DNA from: an uncultured Clostridia bacterium
GTDB lineage: Bacteria > Bacillota > Clostridia > UBA1381
Assembly: GCA_947631235.1 (NCBI GenBank)
Contig: CANRKO010000004.1
Location: 1-64,000 of the forward strand
Direction: 5' to 3'
DNA: 64,000 nt
A program made the translations under genes and the position numbers. The notes under the pieces were generated by a model. That model did not search any database and was not told where the DNA came from. It saw only the letters and a list, made by a program, of their open reading frames with translations. Within the stretch, counting starts at the first letter, position 1. Each line of letters opens with the position of its first letter. Below are positions 18,123 to 30,800 of the stretch, in pieces.

Positions 18123-18154
18123 AAAGAGCGTATCGTTTGCGCGATACGCTCTTT
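18123..18154 (+). terminator. Terminator of the acetylesterase-GH95 gene
   Basis: AAAGAGCGTATCG (18123-18135), loop of 6, CGATACGCTCTTT (18142-18154), a perfect 13-bp stem 22 bases after the stop codon. Confidence 0.9.
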
Positions 18155-18229
18155 CATAATCCCGTTTAGACAGCCTGTCGTAAAATTATTGATTATCCGC
18201 GCCCCACAGTTTACCGCCGCCGTTTTATT

Positions 18230-18316
18230 TTACGCCTTTTCCTTGTTAAATTCCGTCGGCCATATTCCGGTCTCACGCTTGAAGGTTTTTGAAAAATAAT
18301 ATGATTCCTTAAAGCC
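18230..18316 (-). pseudogene. AraC-family regulator, last 28 codons only
   Basis: GFKESYYFSKTFKRETGIWP followed by TEFNKEKA and a TAA stop is the end of a second AraC helix-turn-helix. Everything upstream is missing. It is one of three unrelated gene pieces joined end to end at 18.2-18.75 kb. Confidence 0.65.
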
Positions 18317-18317
18317 T

Positions 18318-18440
18318 CAGTTTCTGCGCGTCTTTCGGGTTTTTAATTGAAACCTTTTGCCCGCGGATAAATATTTCGCCCTCTTCCGGTTGATGCACGC
18401 CCGTTATAACCTTGATAAAGGTGGACTTGCCTTCATTAAA
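18318..18440 (-). pseudogene. Sugar ABC transporter ATPase (RbsA/MglA-like) fragment
   Basis: The frame reads NEGKSTFIKVITGVHQPEEG, then EIFIRGQKVSIKNPKDAQKL. This is the Walker A end and following strand of a monosaccharide-importer ATPase (family: GENGAGKSTLIKVxTGxHxPDxGxI). The start and the remaining 450 residues are absent. Confidence 0.65.
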
Positions 18441-18463
18441 TTCCTGTTCAATGTTACGCTGTA

Positions 18464-18745
18464 TTAGCTGCTCAAGCTGAGTCCCCCCTTGGGGGACTCA
18501 GAACCATATTTTTCCTCTTTTAGCGTTTCATTTCTCAGATAATACGATTTCGCCTTTTCAGACGGCAAGATTTTATCCCTCTGCGAGAAGTTCGAGCGTA
18601 TCACAATGTTAGCTGCCTGACAATCGTTAGCGATAACTATATGCGCGTCTATCTTATCCCATCCAAGCCTTTTTACTGCTGTCAATCGCCTGTGACCGGA
18701 AAGAATCACGATCCTCCCTGTCTCTTTATTTCGGCATAAGAAAAA
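18464..18745 (-). pseudogene. ParB-like nuclease/partition domain fragment
   Basis: ETGRIVILSGHRRLTAVKRL, then IVIRSNFSQRDKILPSEKAK. The GHRR box is the signature of the ParB N-terminal domain, used for CTP binding or nuclease activity. No start codon with an SD is present, and the frame ends in sequence contributed by a nearby inverted repeat. It is probably left from a plasmid or mobile element. Confidence 0.65.
18478..18500. repeat. Perfect 10-bp inverted repeat with a 3-base loop
   Basis: TGAGTCCCCC, loop CTT, GGGGGACTCA. It sits exactly between the ABC-ATPase and ParB fragments, so it may mark a recombination or slippage junction. Confidence 0.6.
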
Positions 18746-18771
18746 GACTCGAAGATTATGTACTTCGAGTC
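18746..18771. terminator. Hairpin at the outer edge of the fragment cluster
   Basis: GACTCGAAG (18746-18754), loop of 8, CTTCGAGTC (18763-18771), with A5 on the plus strand just before it and so a T tract after it on the minus strand. Confidence 0.55.
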
Positions 18772-18799
18772 CTTAAGCTGCAATATCCAATGCCGCATA

Positions 18800-18827
18800 A
18801 AAAGGCGGAGCCGAAACTCCGCCTTTT
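18800..18827 (-). terminator. Terminator of the giant SLH protein gene
   Basis: AAAAGGCGGAG (18800-18810) pairs with CTCCGCCTTTT (18817-18827), 13 bases after the stop codon on the minus strand. Confidence 0.85.
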
Positions 18828-18840
18828 AACATACGTAAAT

Positions 18841-21800
18841 TTATTTCACGATATTCTCGCAAAATCTCATAAGTATTGACGCTACCTGAGCGCGTGTTGC
18901 CGTTTCCGTCGGTGCGAGTTCGGTATCGCTTATACCCGAAACTATTTCTGCCGCGTTCGCCCAGCTGAGCGATACTGCTGCCCAGTCGCTTACAGCGTCC
19001 GCGTCGGAATATCCGCTGAGATCCGCCTGCGCCGATACGTCAATGCCCTTATACTGAGCATATCTGTACAAGATCGCAGCCATCTGCTCGCGTGTGATAT
19101 AGTCATCCGGTCCGAATGTCTCCTCATCATAACCGCTTACAACGCCGTTAGCCTCGCCCCATGCTACCGCATCGGCGTACCAAGCGTCCTCGGGAACGTC
19201 CGTGAAGCCCGCCTGATCTACCTCCGGTGAACCGTCCAGTCTGTACAGAACAGATACTATCATAGCACGCGTTGTGGTTGAATCCGGCTCGAACGTTATG
19301 TCGCCCGTACCGCTCATCAATCCTTCGGTCAGCGTGTAATCAATGCCTTCATGGTACCACTGACTTTGATCAATGTCAACGAATTTCTCCGACGGGCAAT
19401 TATCTTCCGCGTCGGGAGCGGGCGTCGGTTCGGGAGACGGCGTCGTTTCCGGAGCGGGCGTTGCCGTTCCGTCCGCCACAAACTCTGTCTCAACCGATAC
19501 GTTTAAGCCCGGCATTACAAACGTATATGTTCCGTCTTGGTTATCCGTAACATCAACCGCGTTGCCTTTTGAATCCTTAACGGTTACACTGCCTGTCGTA
19601 TATCCCTCATCGGGCGTAACGGTAAGCGTTACCTTTTCTCCTCTGCCCGCAGTCTTGGGACTCGCGCTTACAGAACCGTTATCGGGTTTCGACGGAGTGC
19701 CTACGGTGTACCTTGACGATCCGCCGCCGCTGCCGCTGCCGCCTCCGCCTATGCTCTTATAGTAGCCGGAAAGCGTTGCGGTTATTGTATAGCCGTCCGA
19801 ACTCATATCAACTTTGTTGCTGTTCCAACGGTTCATACCGCTTGCAAGCTCAAAACCTTCGGGTTGAGCTGTCTTTGCGGCATCCAGTCCTTCAGCGTCG
19901 GTGTAGACAACAGCATCATCACCTGTAACGCCTTCACCCGCTTTGTACGTAAGCTTGTAAACCTTAATTGTGTTGGTCGATGTGCTGATGAGTGCGCCGT
20001 CCTTATACAACTCAACGGTGTACTCGCCCTGCGGATTATCACCGAACGCGTCCTTAGCCTGGTCGTCAAAGCTTACATACGCGAGACCGCCCTTTGTAAC
20101 ACCTTCGACAGTCTCCTCGCAACTCTTGTCGCCCTTGATGAACTTAACCGTATAGGTCTCGCCTGTTTCATTATCCGCCTTAAACGCCGCGTACAAGGTG
20201 TTCGCGATACAATCTGTGATACCCTCGGTACCCCAAGTTTCGCCTTCGCCCTTTATCTCGGATGCAAGTGCGTTAAGAATGTCGTTACCGTTCTCGTCCT
20301 TTGTGATGAAACCTACGGACTGAATTTCATCCGTATCCTGGTCTTCACTTACGAATGTCGCCGTTACGGTTACATCTGACGCGGGCATTGTGAATGTATA
20401 CTTGCCGTCTTCTGTCGGCGTTATCTGTACAGTCTCGTTATCCAATTTCGCCACGCTTATGGCAGCAAGCTTGTAACCCGAGTCGGGTGTTACCGTCAGC
20501 GTTACCGTGTCGCCCTCGAAAATGCCCTCAGTCTTGTCGGCAGCTACCTGACCGTTCTCAGCCTGCGCATATGTTACCGTGTACGTCGTATCTGCATAGT
20601 CGGGCTTGCCGTTACCGTTTTCATCAACAGCCCATACAGCGTATGCTGTCAACTCTGTGCCGTCGTCACCGTCCGCTCTTGTCGGAACTCTAAGCTTTCC
20701 ATCGATTGAGATATCCTCGGGAAGCTGCGTTCTTGATGCAGCCGGCTCATCAAGTTTCGTAAAACTCCAGCCGACCAGAACTGCGCCTTCTCTTGTTACA
20801 CCCGTTGTGGGAACATCAATATTCGTGCTCGGCATTGCTTCTTCTATCGGCTCCGGAATAACCGAAGTCTCATCGCAGCCGTTGCCGTCGAACGTAACCT
20901 TATACGGCGTCTCGTTATAGTCCGCGATGCCGTTTTCATTATCGTCAATCGCCCATACAACATACGCGCTTATGAATCTCGCATCCTTGATAGCTCTGTA
21001 ATAATATCCGTCCGCAGTGAGATATCCGTTGTTGTCTACCTGTCCGCCCCTGTTATCGGGATTCCTGGTATCCGGCACAAGCATTTTTCCGATCACCCAG
21101 TTGTTCTCATCCTGCGTTGACTCGGAAACTCCGTGCGGGTATCCGCTCCAGCCGATCTGAACATAGTGATGGTAAACCGTCTCGCCGTCCTTGCGGTACA
21201 GAGTACCCTTTGCGATTACATTACTATCCTCAAACTTGATATTCTCGCCGTTGCTGTCAGCGTTCGTGCCGGGGAACGGCAGATACTGTCCAACCAGGAT
21301 ATTATCCTGTCTGTTCGGCAGCTTATCGCTGTTCTCGATTCTTATTGTATCCTCGGTGATAGGATCGCCGTTCTCGTCCTCATAAGGAAGCGTCGGAATG
21401 TCGCTGCCGCCTGAAGCGTGGTTGCTGAAACGATCGTTCAGATAATACGTGTGCGTCAGTGTTTCCTCTGCGTAGTCGCGGATACCGTTGCTGTTAGCGT
21501 CAACCGCCCATACCGCATATACCTTCGCGTCTTCAGTCTGCGGAATCTCTACTTGAGTTACAAGTGTACCCGTTTCTTCGGTAACGCTTGTAATAAGCGG
21601 ATGTCCCGCTGTATTCCAGTTTTCATCCTGCGTCCAACCTATCAGAACCGCGCCGGTCTTGTAAATCATTACGGACGCCGCCTGCGTTGTCATAAGATCT
21701 GCCATGTCGCCCGGCAGATGATGGTCGTTACAGGTGTAGAACAATCCGGTCGTCGCGTCAACGTCATAGCGGTTTCCGGTCGCGCCGGGCGCATAGTAGC

Positions 21801-24800
21801 TGACGTGACGATAATCCTGGTCAAATCCCGTGTTGCCCGAGCCGTCCGACTCAGCGTATACCGCGTAGAGATATACATAATCTCCGCTTGTCGGCTGCGG
21901 GATAGTATACGGGCTTGTTATCAGCTCTACACTCTTCGTGCCGTCTTCCCATGTAACCTTTGATACAGGATTGCCTTGCGCGTCTTGCGCGGTCTCAATG
22001 TTCGCGCCGCTTGACGGAATAATCAGACTCGAAGGAGTTATGCTCCAGCCCGCGAATACCGCGTCGGTGCCGCCTTCAACAGTCTTGGTCAGACCTGTCT
22101 GCGTTGTTATAGGATAGCTTGCGCCTACGAGCAGTCCCTCCATCACTGCGGGAGGTGTGCCTGTGCCGCCGTTTGCATTATATGACAGCTTTACCTTGCC
22201 TTCTGTATAGTCCGCAATCAGGTTGCTGTTTCTGTCAAGCGCCCAAACCGCGTATACTGCCGCATCCGCTGCCGACGTTGCTGCTATGTCAACCGTTGTA
22301 ACGAAGTTCGCGTCGGCGGGCGCCTCATAGAACGGCTCAGCGCCGCAGTCAACAGTGCTCCAGCCTACGAATACCGCCTGACCGAGCGCAGTGTTCTTTG
22401 TCCACTTTCCGCTCTTTATGCCCGCGGCTTCATCGTCCGCCTCGTTTGTCGGCTGCCACAGCTCTATGCCGGACGTTCCGGGCGTGTACGTCATCTTCAT
22501 CGCGTCCATAAGTTCCTGAGTGGCAGCGCCGCCGTTTACGGAATAATCGACATTCAAACCGCCCTGAACCATGTGACATACCGTACATTCCTCAACATTT
22601 CCTTCGCCTGTCGGCTGCCAGTCATGCGCCTTCGCACGCGCGACTTCTGTCTCGGACTCTCCGCAAACCTGACATGTACGCGTCTGAGTTGTCTCATCCG
22701 TACAATATTTTCTGCTTGCCTCGTCAACTACCCAGCCGTCGTTAACCTCGGAATTGATCCACTGATGTCCAGGCGCGGGTATCTCAATCGTCTCAACCGA
22801 GCCTTCTTCTTCCGCACCGCAGACCGTACATACTCTGTGTGTCTGATATGATCCGGGTGTGTCACACTTGGGCTCCTTATCGCTGCCGTCGATTTTTTCC
22901 GGTTGTCCGAAGGTATGCGGCGTTGTGGGAATAGGTACTGCGACTGTCTGACCGCAGTCCTTACACTCTAAAACATACATTCCTGTATGGTCGCATCCCG
23001 CGGGATAACTCAAGCCCTCATTCTGCTCCATATCATGCTCATCCTGACCGATTGACAGCGTAGGAATCGTAGCCGTCTCCGTCCAGCCGCAGTCACGCTC
23101 GCACTTCATTGCAACAACGCCTTCGCTTATCGTTGTAGGCGCTACGCTGTTCTCTTCATCAAGTATCGGCGTATGTCCGAGCGCAGATCCTTCCTCTGTT
23201 ATAACCTCATATGTACAGCCGGGGTTTATACATTTGAGACCGGTCTTTGCAGGCTCGGTACATGTTGCTGCCGCAGACAGTTCGGGAGCGGGCTGTAAAT
23301 TATGCGGCTTCATTGAAATCACCTGATAATCGCCCTGCTCGCCGCAAGCGCAGTCAATATAGCTGTAGCCTTCTCTGTAGCATGTCGCCTCCAGCGTCAC
23401 CGTATCGCCCTTATGCTCATGCTGTACATATTCAATTCCTTCCGTAGCCGATATATTCGAGTCTCTGAATATATCCTCAAAGCGCTGTCTGTCTTCTTCA
23501 TCCTTGTACTCAACAGTGATCTTACCCTTTACCTGAGCCTGCTGGGAGTTGTTGTTTGTTCTCAGCTCGCCGCCCGGATAGAGCGTAACATTACCTTCGA
23601 TATATCCGCCGCCGTCAAGAACAACCTCGCCGCCCGACTCTACGGTAACGTCAGCGTCAACATAGCCGCTGTTTAATACCTTCGCGTCCTTTGAAACATA
23701 GAGTTCGCCGTGAACTTCTCCGTTGTTTACAAAGTATCCGCTTCCCGCGTCGCTGCCATAATCACCGGTGGTCGGCGGCTCTACCGTTACTTTTCCGTTG
23801 ATATAGCCGTCCTTCTCGTTGGTAACGTCCGCGCCGTTCTGAACATAGAGGTCGCCGGTAATATCTCCGTAGTTCTTAAAGGTCGTGGTTTCTTCGCCCT
23901 CCTGTTTACCGAGTACCGTTACCGATTGGCTCAGCGTTCCGTGGTTTTCGGCGTTACCGCCCTCGTTGATAACAATATCTTCCTCAATTTCCACGTCTCC
24001 GCCGAATACCGCGTCGCTCAGCACGTAAATATCACACTCGGTATCCGTGCGCTCGCCGCTCGAAACGCTCATCTGCGTCCATCTCAGATTATCGTGCAGC
24101 TTTCCGCCCTGAAGGTTCATGCTCTTTGAGCCGGGCTGCTGATAGATCGTACTCGTTCCGTGACCGATATTGTAGGCGATCTCGCCGCCTGTCATCGTAA
24201 ATTCACTGTTATTATAGATATACAGCGTCATACCGTGTCCGTTGCTCGTGCCGCCGACGCCCGCGTTATGGTGTATGCTTCCGCCGGTTATTTCCAGCTT
24301 GCCGCCGTAATCCATGATAATGCTTCCGTTGCTGTTATACGCGAACACATCATAAAGCTCCGCATTGTCGTTCAGCGTTACGGTCGAGTTGGATCTCATA
24401 TCTATAAGACCGCCGTTGCCGCTGCTCGCGTAAACCTCGTGAACCTGCGCGTTATCGTTAAAGTTCACGGTCGTGTTGTTCATGCCGCGTACAAGCGCGT
24501 TAGCCGTCGTGTCGAGGTGGTGAATATCCGTTCCTTCATTGAGGTTGATCACCGCACCCGCGTTGGCAATTCCGAATACGCCGTATCCGCCGTATTTATC
24601 GGTTTCCGCGTCATACGTACTCATATATCCTATTTCGGTATTTTCGAGGTTAACCGTACCGCCGACCTGGATAAGGTTACCGGTGGTTACTACGTTTGTT
24701 CCCGTTCCCGGTTCTAACGCCGCGGGTGAAACGCTCGCGGGTTCGGGATTGTCGGGATCATACTCGTAGCGCTTTCCGCCGCCGAAATGGTCATCGATAA

Positions 24801-27800
24801 GCTTCTGCATGTCGGTTTCATTCGGCAGCATGCGCGACTCGGCTTTTCTCTCGCCGTACTTAACCGGCTTGCCGCCGCCGTATGCGTAGCAGTTGTTAGT
24901 GTTTCCGCCTCTGCCGTCCGGAAGCTGAACGCCGAACGTGCTTATCTGAATATCTCTGTCAACAAGCGTGTTGTTCCAATCCCAGTAAGCGCCCGCGTCG
25001 ATCTTAACGTCCTTGAACGTTACGTTATCGCCCTCATCGATCTTGAACAGCGAACCTGTGTATGTAACGCCGCCTGCCGTTGCACGGCTGATTGTGTGAC
25101 CCTGACCGTCTATCGTTATGGTCTTGTTGCCCGCGATTTCAGCCATATAGCCTATCGTTACGTTGTCCTTGAGGTAGATCGTACCGCCGTCCTTGACGTT
25201 TGCCATTGCCTTAGCAAAGCGCGCGTATGTCTCGCCGGTGTCAATGGTCTCGCCGGGGTTGGCAACAACTATATTGCCGTCCTCAGGAGCGCCGAAGTTC
25301 GTAAACGCCGTGTTAATGGGAATTGTCACATACTCACCGGCTTTGTTCAGGTATCTTATCTGAGCCGCGGAACTTGAAATAAGCGCGCCGTAAGATTCGG
25401 TGAACTGACCGAATACGAAATTCTCGCCTATCTTACCTCTGAGGTAATAGCCGCTCGCCGCGGTTCCCAGAGCCGACAGAGGATACTCGCCGTCGTCGGG
25501 AGTTTTAAATGTATAAGTCGTCTTGCCGTCCGTAGTCTTTACCGATATTGTGTACTGCAAATCAGCCGTCTCATAGTCTCCGTCGGGAACTATCGGATCA
25601 ATCTTCGCATCGGACTTCAGATAGTGGTAATTGCCATTTAGCGTGATTGCCGGTTCGCTATCCGTGCCCGTAGTGTCCTTATAGAGCGTAGCTCCGCCGT
25701 AGAATGAGTGATATGTCTGCGCATTCGTCGGGTTGTTGTTATATTCGTACCATATCACATCGCCGCGCTGGAATGGAGTGTATTGATTTACTACCGCATC
25801 CTGATCCTTCGCGCCGGTTCTGAAGCCGTTGTACCACATATAAATGGACTTGGGCAGATGCGACTTGGTACCGTCTTCATTTTCTTGCAGCGTCGCATTG
25901 TCACTGTTGAACGCCACGTCCGCGTTGTATATATTATTATCCGCCGAAACATTTTCCTCAGGGATCCATGTGATGTCGCCCTCTTCGGAAATGTTTATAT
26001 AATGACGGATGAACGGATCATCCATATAATATGTGCCCGCGAATTGCTTGAAATATTCACGCGCTCTCTGCTTGTTGGCGTCGCTGTACGCTCTGTCAAC
26101 GTTGTAGAGCTTTGTGAAGGTCTTGTTGTAATTCTCGGTATCGCTGCTGGTTGTAACTACCCAATCGCTGCCGTCAGTCTTCTTCGCGTCATAGAGCGTT
26201 ATGCTGTTCGCATAGATATACGCCGACTCGTCGCCCAATACGGGATTCTGACCGTTGATAGTCGCCGCGCCGAAGGAAACCTTCTGTATCTGCTGAACAG
26301 CTTGGAAATTGTTGTTAGCCTGATATGCGCGCGAGTTCGGGAACATTACGGAAAATCCGCTTACGCCGCCCGCTACGTGCGTTGTGTCATTGATCTCCGC
26401 TTTGAGCGTGATATGCGGCTTGATCTTTCTGTAGCCCTTATGAGAATCTTCTGTAACCGTGGGATCGTCAACATAGAAGTATACGCTTCCGTCTTCCTCG
26501 ACCTCCGCGTACCACGAGTCGGTCATCTGCGGATGATACTCGCCCGTGTACTTATTCTGCGAGAGCCACTCCTTCGCGTTCTCGTAGTCAGCCTCCGACG
26601 AGAAATCAATCGCCGGGAACGTGAAGGGATCATTCTCGCCGTCGCCGTCCTGATCCTTCATCCATAACTGAATCGGGGTCGCCGTGAAGTAGTTGTTGAT
26701 ATAATCCTGGTTGGCTCCGGTCTGTCTCAGGTTCGCGGTGAACGTAATTACCGCTTCCTTCTCACAATTTTTATCGGCATAATAACCCTCAAACGGAACG
26801 GCTATGCTTGAAACATATTTGCCGTATGTCGCGTTCTCGGTGAATGTCGGAGCTACCGTAACGTCCTTATACTCCTCGATTCCGAACTTAATCTGTACCT
26901 TGCCATCTTCGGTGATTCTCATACCCAAGTCGGAGCCGTCGTTCGCGTAATAATCGCCCGCGTACTGCGCCATATACTGATCGTTCTCATCAGCCTCGGC
27001 ATCGCATACAAAACGGTCCGCACTGCTCAATACAACCTTATGGTCAGCCTCCGTCTCCGGACTGTGATAAAGCGTCGCGTTATCGTTGACTGTGAAATAG
27101 TGCGTTGTTATATTTGCGTTGCTTCCGTTCGCCCAAGTCAGCGTTACAAACGCCGGCTGCGTCGCGTCGGTATTTGAGTAATGATTCGGCACCTCGATAA
27201 ACAGACTGCTTAAATATCTGCCGTTTAAGCCGACCTCGGGTTTCTTCGAATCAGCGAATACCGGTCTCGGATTTACCTTGACGAACTCGTTTTCATCGTC
27301 GTCAAAATCAACAAGCACTTCGCCGTCCTTGGTGATTCTGATACCCCAGTCGACACTCGGATTGTTGAAGCTGTACTCGGTGTATTCCGGTGACTTGCCG
27401 CCATCGATATACGCGAATTGCTTCAAATATTCCTTCATCTCGGCGATAGAAGCCTTGTCATTGTCTGCGGTTTCCTCGGCGCTGTAGCCCGCGCCCTCGT
27501 AGGTGTAGGTTACGTTACCCGTGAAGTAATGCTTAAGTTCGGTTTGAGTTTTATCTGCCCAAGCGCCTTCTTCTGCCGGCTCTTGAGCCGCGTAAACCGC
27601 CGCGTTCGGAGCAGTGAAACGTCTTGCATTCGTGAAGTTAGCCGTCTGGTCATTCGCCCATGTGAAACCGTATGCCGCGCCGGCGCTCTTCTTTTCACCG
27701 TTGTCATTATTGGTGTACCAGTCGTCCTGCGTGAACTGAACCGCAGACGGGTAAACCGACGAGTCGCCCAGTACATACAAGCTGTCATTGCTTCTTGTTA

Positions 27801-30800
27801 CATATATCGCCTCGTGGTCGTTGCCGTTAAAGTCGTGGTATACAGGCGTACCGTCCGACTGGATCTCAATATACTCTTCCGCTGCACCGGGGCGGTTTAC
27901 ATAATACTTGCCCGGGAACTGCTTATAGTAATCCTTGTACCACTTCACATAATCGGTGTGCATAAAGTACAGCGTCGGAGCCTTGAACATCTCGGGCTGA
28001 CCGTCGTCGTCCGCGTCGGGCTGATACAGAGTTGCGGCGTTCGCGGTAAAGTACTTATATGGGTCGCCGCTGTGATCCTTTGCCGCTGCGGCGTTGCTTA
28101 CCACCCAATTAAGCGTCAGGAACGCGGGGCTTGTGCAAGCCGCGTCGCTGTAATAGCCGACCAACGGCACAACCATCTGATTTACTGACGGAACAAATTC
28201 ATTATCAACCTTCTGCCCGCCCGCATCATATTTCTGTATTCTGTTAGCGCTATACATCACAGGCTTAAACTCGCCCTGATCCGTTTCAAGCTTAACGTTG
28301 CCCAAATCGTCTATAACGATTTTCCAGTTTGTGTACATCGAGTTATAGTTCTTGCCGAATCCGGGTCCGAGCGGGTACTCGCCCTGATAATTCTTAAAGT
28401 ACTCGTTTACATATCCTCCGTCAGCGGTGAAGTAGCTGTAGTTATTCACGAAAACCTTAAGTCTCTGGTCGTGAACAGTCGGATTGCCTTCCTCATCTGT
28501 TGCTGTCGAGCCGCTCCAGAGCGTACCGCCTGTATTGAACACAAAGCGCTCAAAGCCCTCGGGATGCTCGAGTGAAGCTGTCGACGTGCTCACATAGTGC
28601 GACCATGCGGGGCTAAGCGTCTGATAATTCTGCGTTCCCGCCTGATTGTACCAGTCGGGGCTTCTGAATGAGAACGAGCTTAATCCCTTCTTCTGATACG
28701 GATATATCTTATCGGTGTTCGTTGTATTGACATATGTAACATCGGTAACCTTGATATTGCCCGTGGTCATAACATCGCCGTTGGAGAGCGTGGGCTGACC
28801 CTTATCGTCGATCGTGATCTTCCAGCCGAAGCCGTCGTTCATCGTATACTCCGTCGGAGCGCCGGTGAGATACTCCTTTGCCTTGTCGTATCTGATATAT
28901 CTCTCGCGGTCGCCGCCGCCGCTGCCCTGTCCGTATGCGTTAAACGTACGGATAAGATTTCCGTTGGCGTCGCCGTTCATAGCTGTGTATATCGACTTGT
29001 TGTTATTCGGAAGCGTGAAACGCTCATGAGTATAGTCGAAGCCTATTGTAACAGTGCTTCTGTTTACGTTTACGGTATCGCTCTTGCTCGTCGCGTTATC
29101 AAACCAGCTGTTATCGGTAAACGTAACGCTTGCAACCTTCCACGGATTGTCAAACGTTGACGCGCCGTTTATATAGTTAAATTGGCTGTTATTATTTAAC
29201 GACTGCCCGTTGGTATTATCGCTGCCGAAGGTATAATAAGCCGGTTCGCGCTTTTCGATTGTGGTTCCGTTGTAGTAATACCATTCCACGTCGCCGTTCT
29301 GAGTGATCTCCATATATTCGTTCGGAGCGTTGTCATAATTGTAGTAATACGTTCCGGCGTAATTTTTAAGGAAGTCCTTCGCCTTCTGTATATAATTCTC
29401 GTCGCTGTCGAAATATACCGCGGGCATACGCAGGAAAGTGGAATTGCCGTCGTCCGTGGGTTTATACAGATTTGCCGGATTAACATAAAATCTCCACGCG
29501 CCCTTACCCTCGGAGTCGTTTTTGTTGGCATTACTTATCTGCCACGTCAGCGTCAGATAAGCGGGCGTTGTGCATGCCACATTGGTGTAATATCCGGGCA
29601 TGTAAACAAGCATATTGGCAACCGACGGAGCCCATTCCGTTTCTCCGCTCTCGCCCACATGAAGTCCGAGCTGCTCGGTACGTCCCGTCGCGAACGCAGC
29701 CGTGTACCAAGTGGTTCCGTCATATGTAACCTGCACTTTGCCGTCCTCGACCTTGAGCTTCATATTCGCGAATATGGGATCATAGTGCGCTGCGAGATCT
29801 GCGGCTCCGGAAATGGAGTATGTGCCCGCATAACCTTGAGCGCCCTTATAACCCTTGAAATACTCGGTCGAGAAATCGCCCTTATTCGGTGTGAATAAAG
29901 TGCTTCCGTTTACAAACGCCTTAAGTATCGACTTGTCGGTATCGTAAATCGTGCCGTTCGGCTTAAATACATTGCGAACAAAACCCTCGGGTCTTTGCGT
30001 CGCGTTTACGCCGATAGTAGACTCCCACGCAAAAGCGATCGCAGTATACGGCGTTGAGCCGGCAGAGTTATACCATGTCGGACTTTCAAATGTAACCGAG
30101 GTTACGTTTCCGTATGTCTCGGCTGTGGTTCCGAAACTGACATAACGGACAATAGCATCCTTCTTTTCGCCGTTGTTCAGCTTAATTCCGCTCGCGCCGG
30201 CTTCTATCGTCCAGCCCGAACCGTCGTTGATGGTATATGTATCATCATAATTCGTAAAGTACTTCTGCGCCTTAGTCTTGTTGTACATATACACAGCGTT
30301 AGAGAACTTATACTGCGTCTTTGCACCAGTATCGTCTTTGTCCCACCAGAAATTCGTGTTATTCGGGAACTGAATATAGCCTGCGGCGTTCCAAGTAAGT
30401 ACAAGCGTTGCTTTGTTCTCGTTGGTCTGTCCGGTTGTCCATGTTGGTTTGCCATCATCGCCCATCAATTCAAACGTAAAACTAGTCGGTTTACCGGCAG
30501 CGTCTATAGCGCCAAACGTCGAAACAACCGCTTTGGTGTCCATGTTGTCATAGAGCAGCTTAACATCTTCGCCGTTTTCGTCAATCACAACAGACCACTT
30601 ATCGCCCTCGTATATGTTGTCACCGCTTACATAATTCTTCTCGGTAACATACGTACCTGCGTGAGCCGCAAGATATTCCTTCAGCTTGGCTTTATTAGCC
30701 TCCGGTATTGCGCTTTCGCCTATCGACATAAGCTCGATACCCGCGCCGTCTTCCGCGGCTATTTGCGCAGTGTCGTTTTGCGCTGTGTCGTCGGTTTGCG

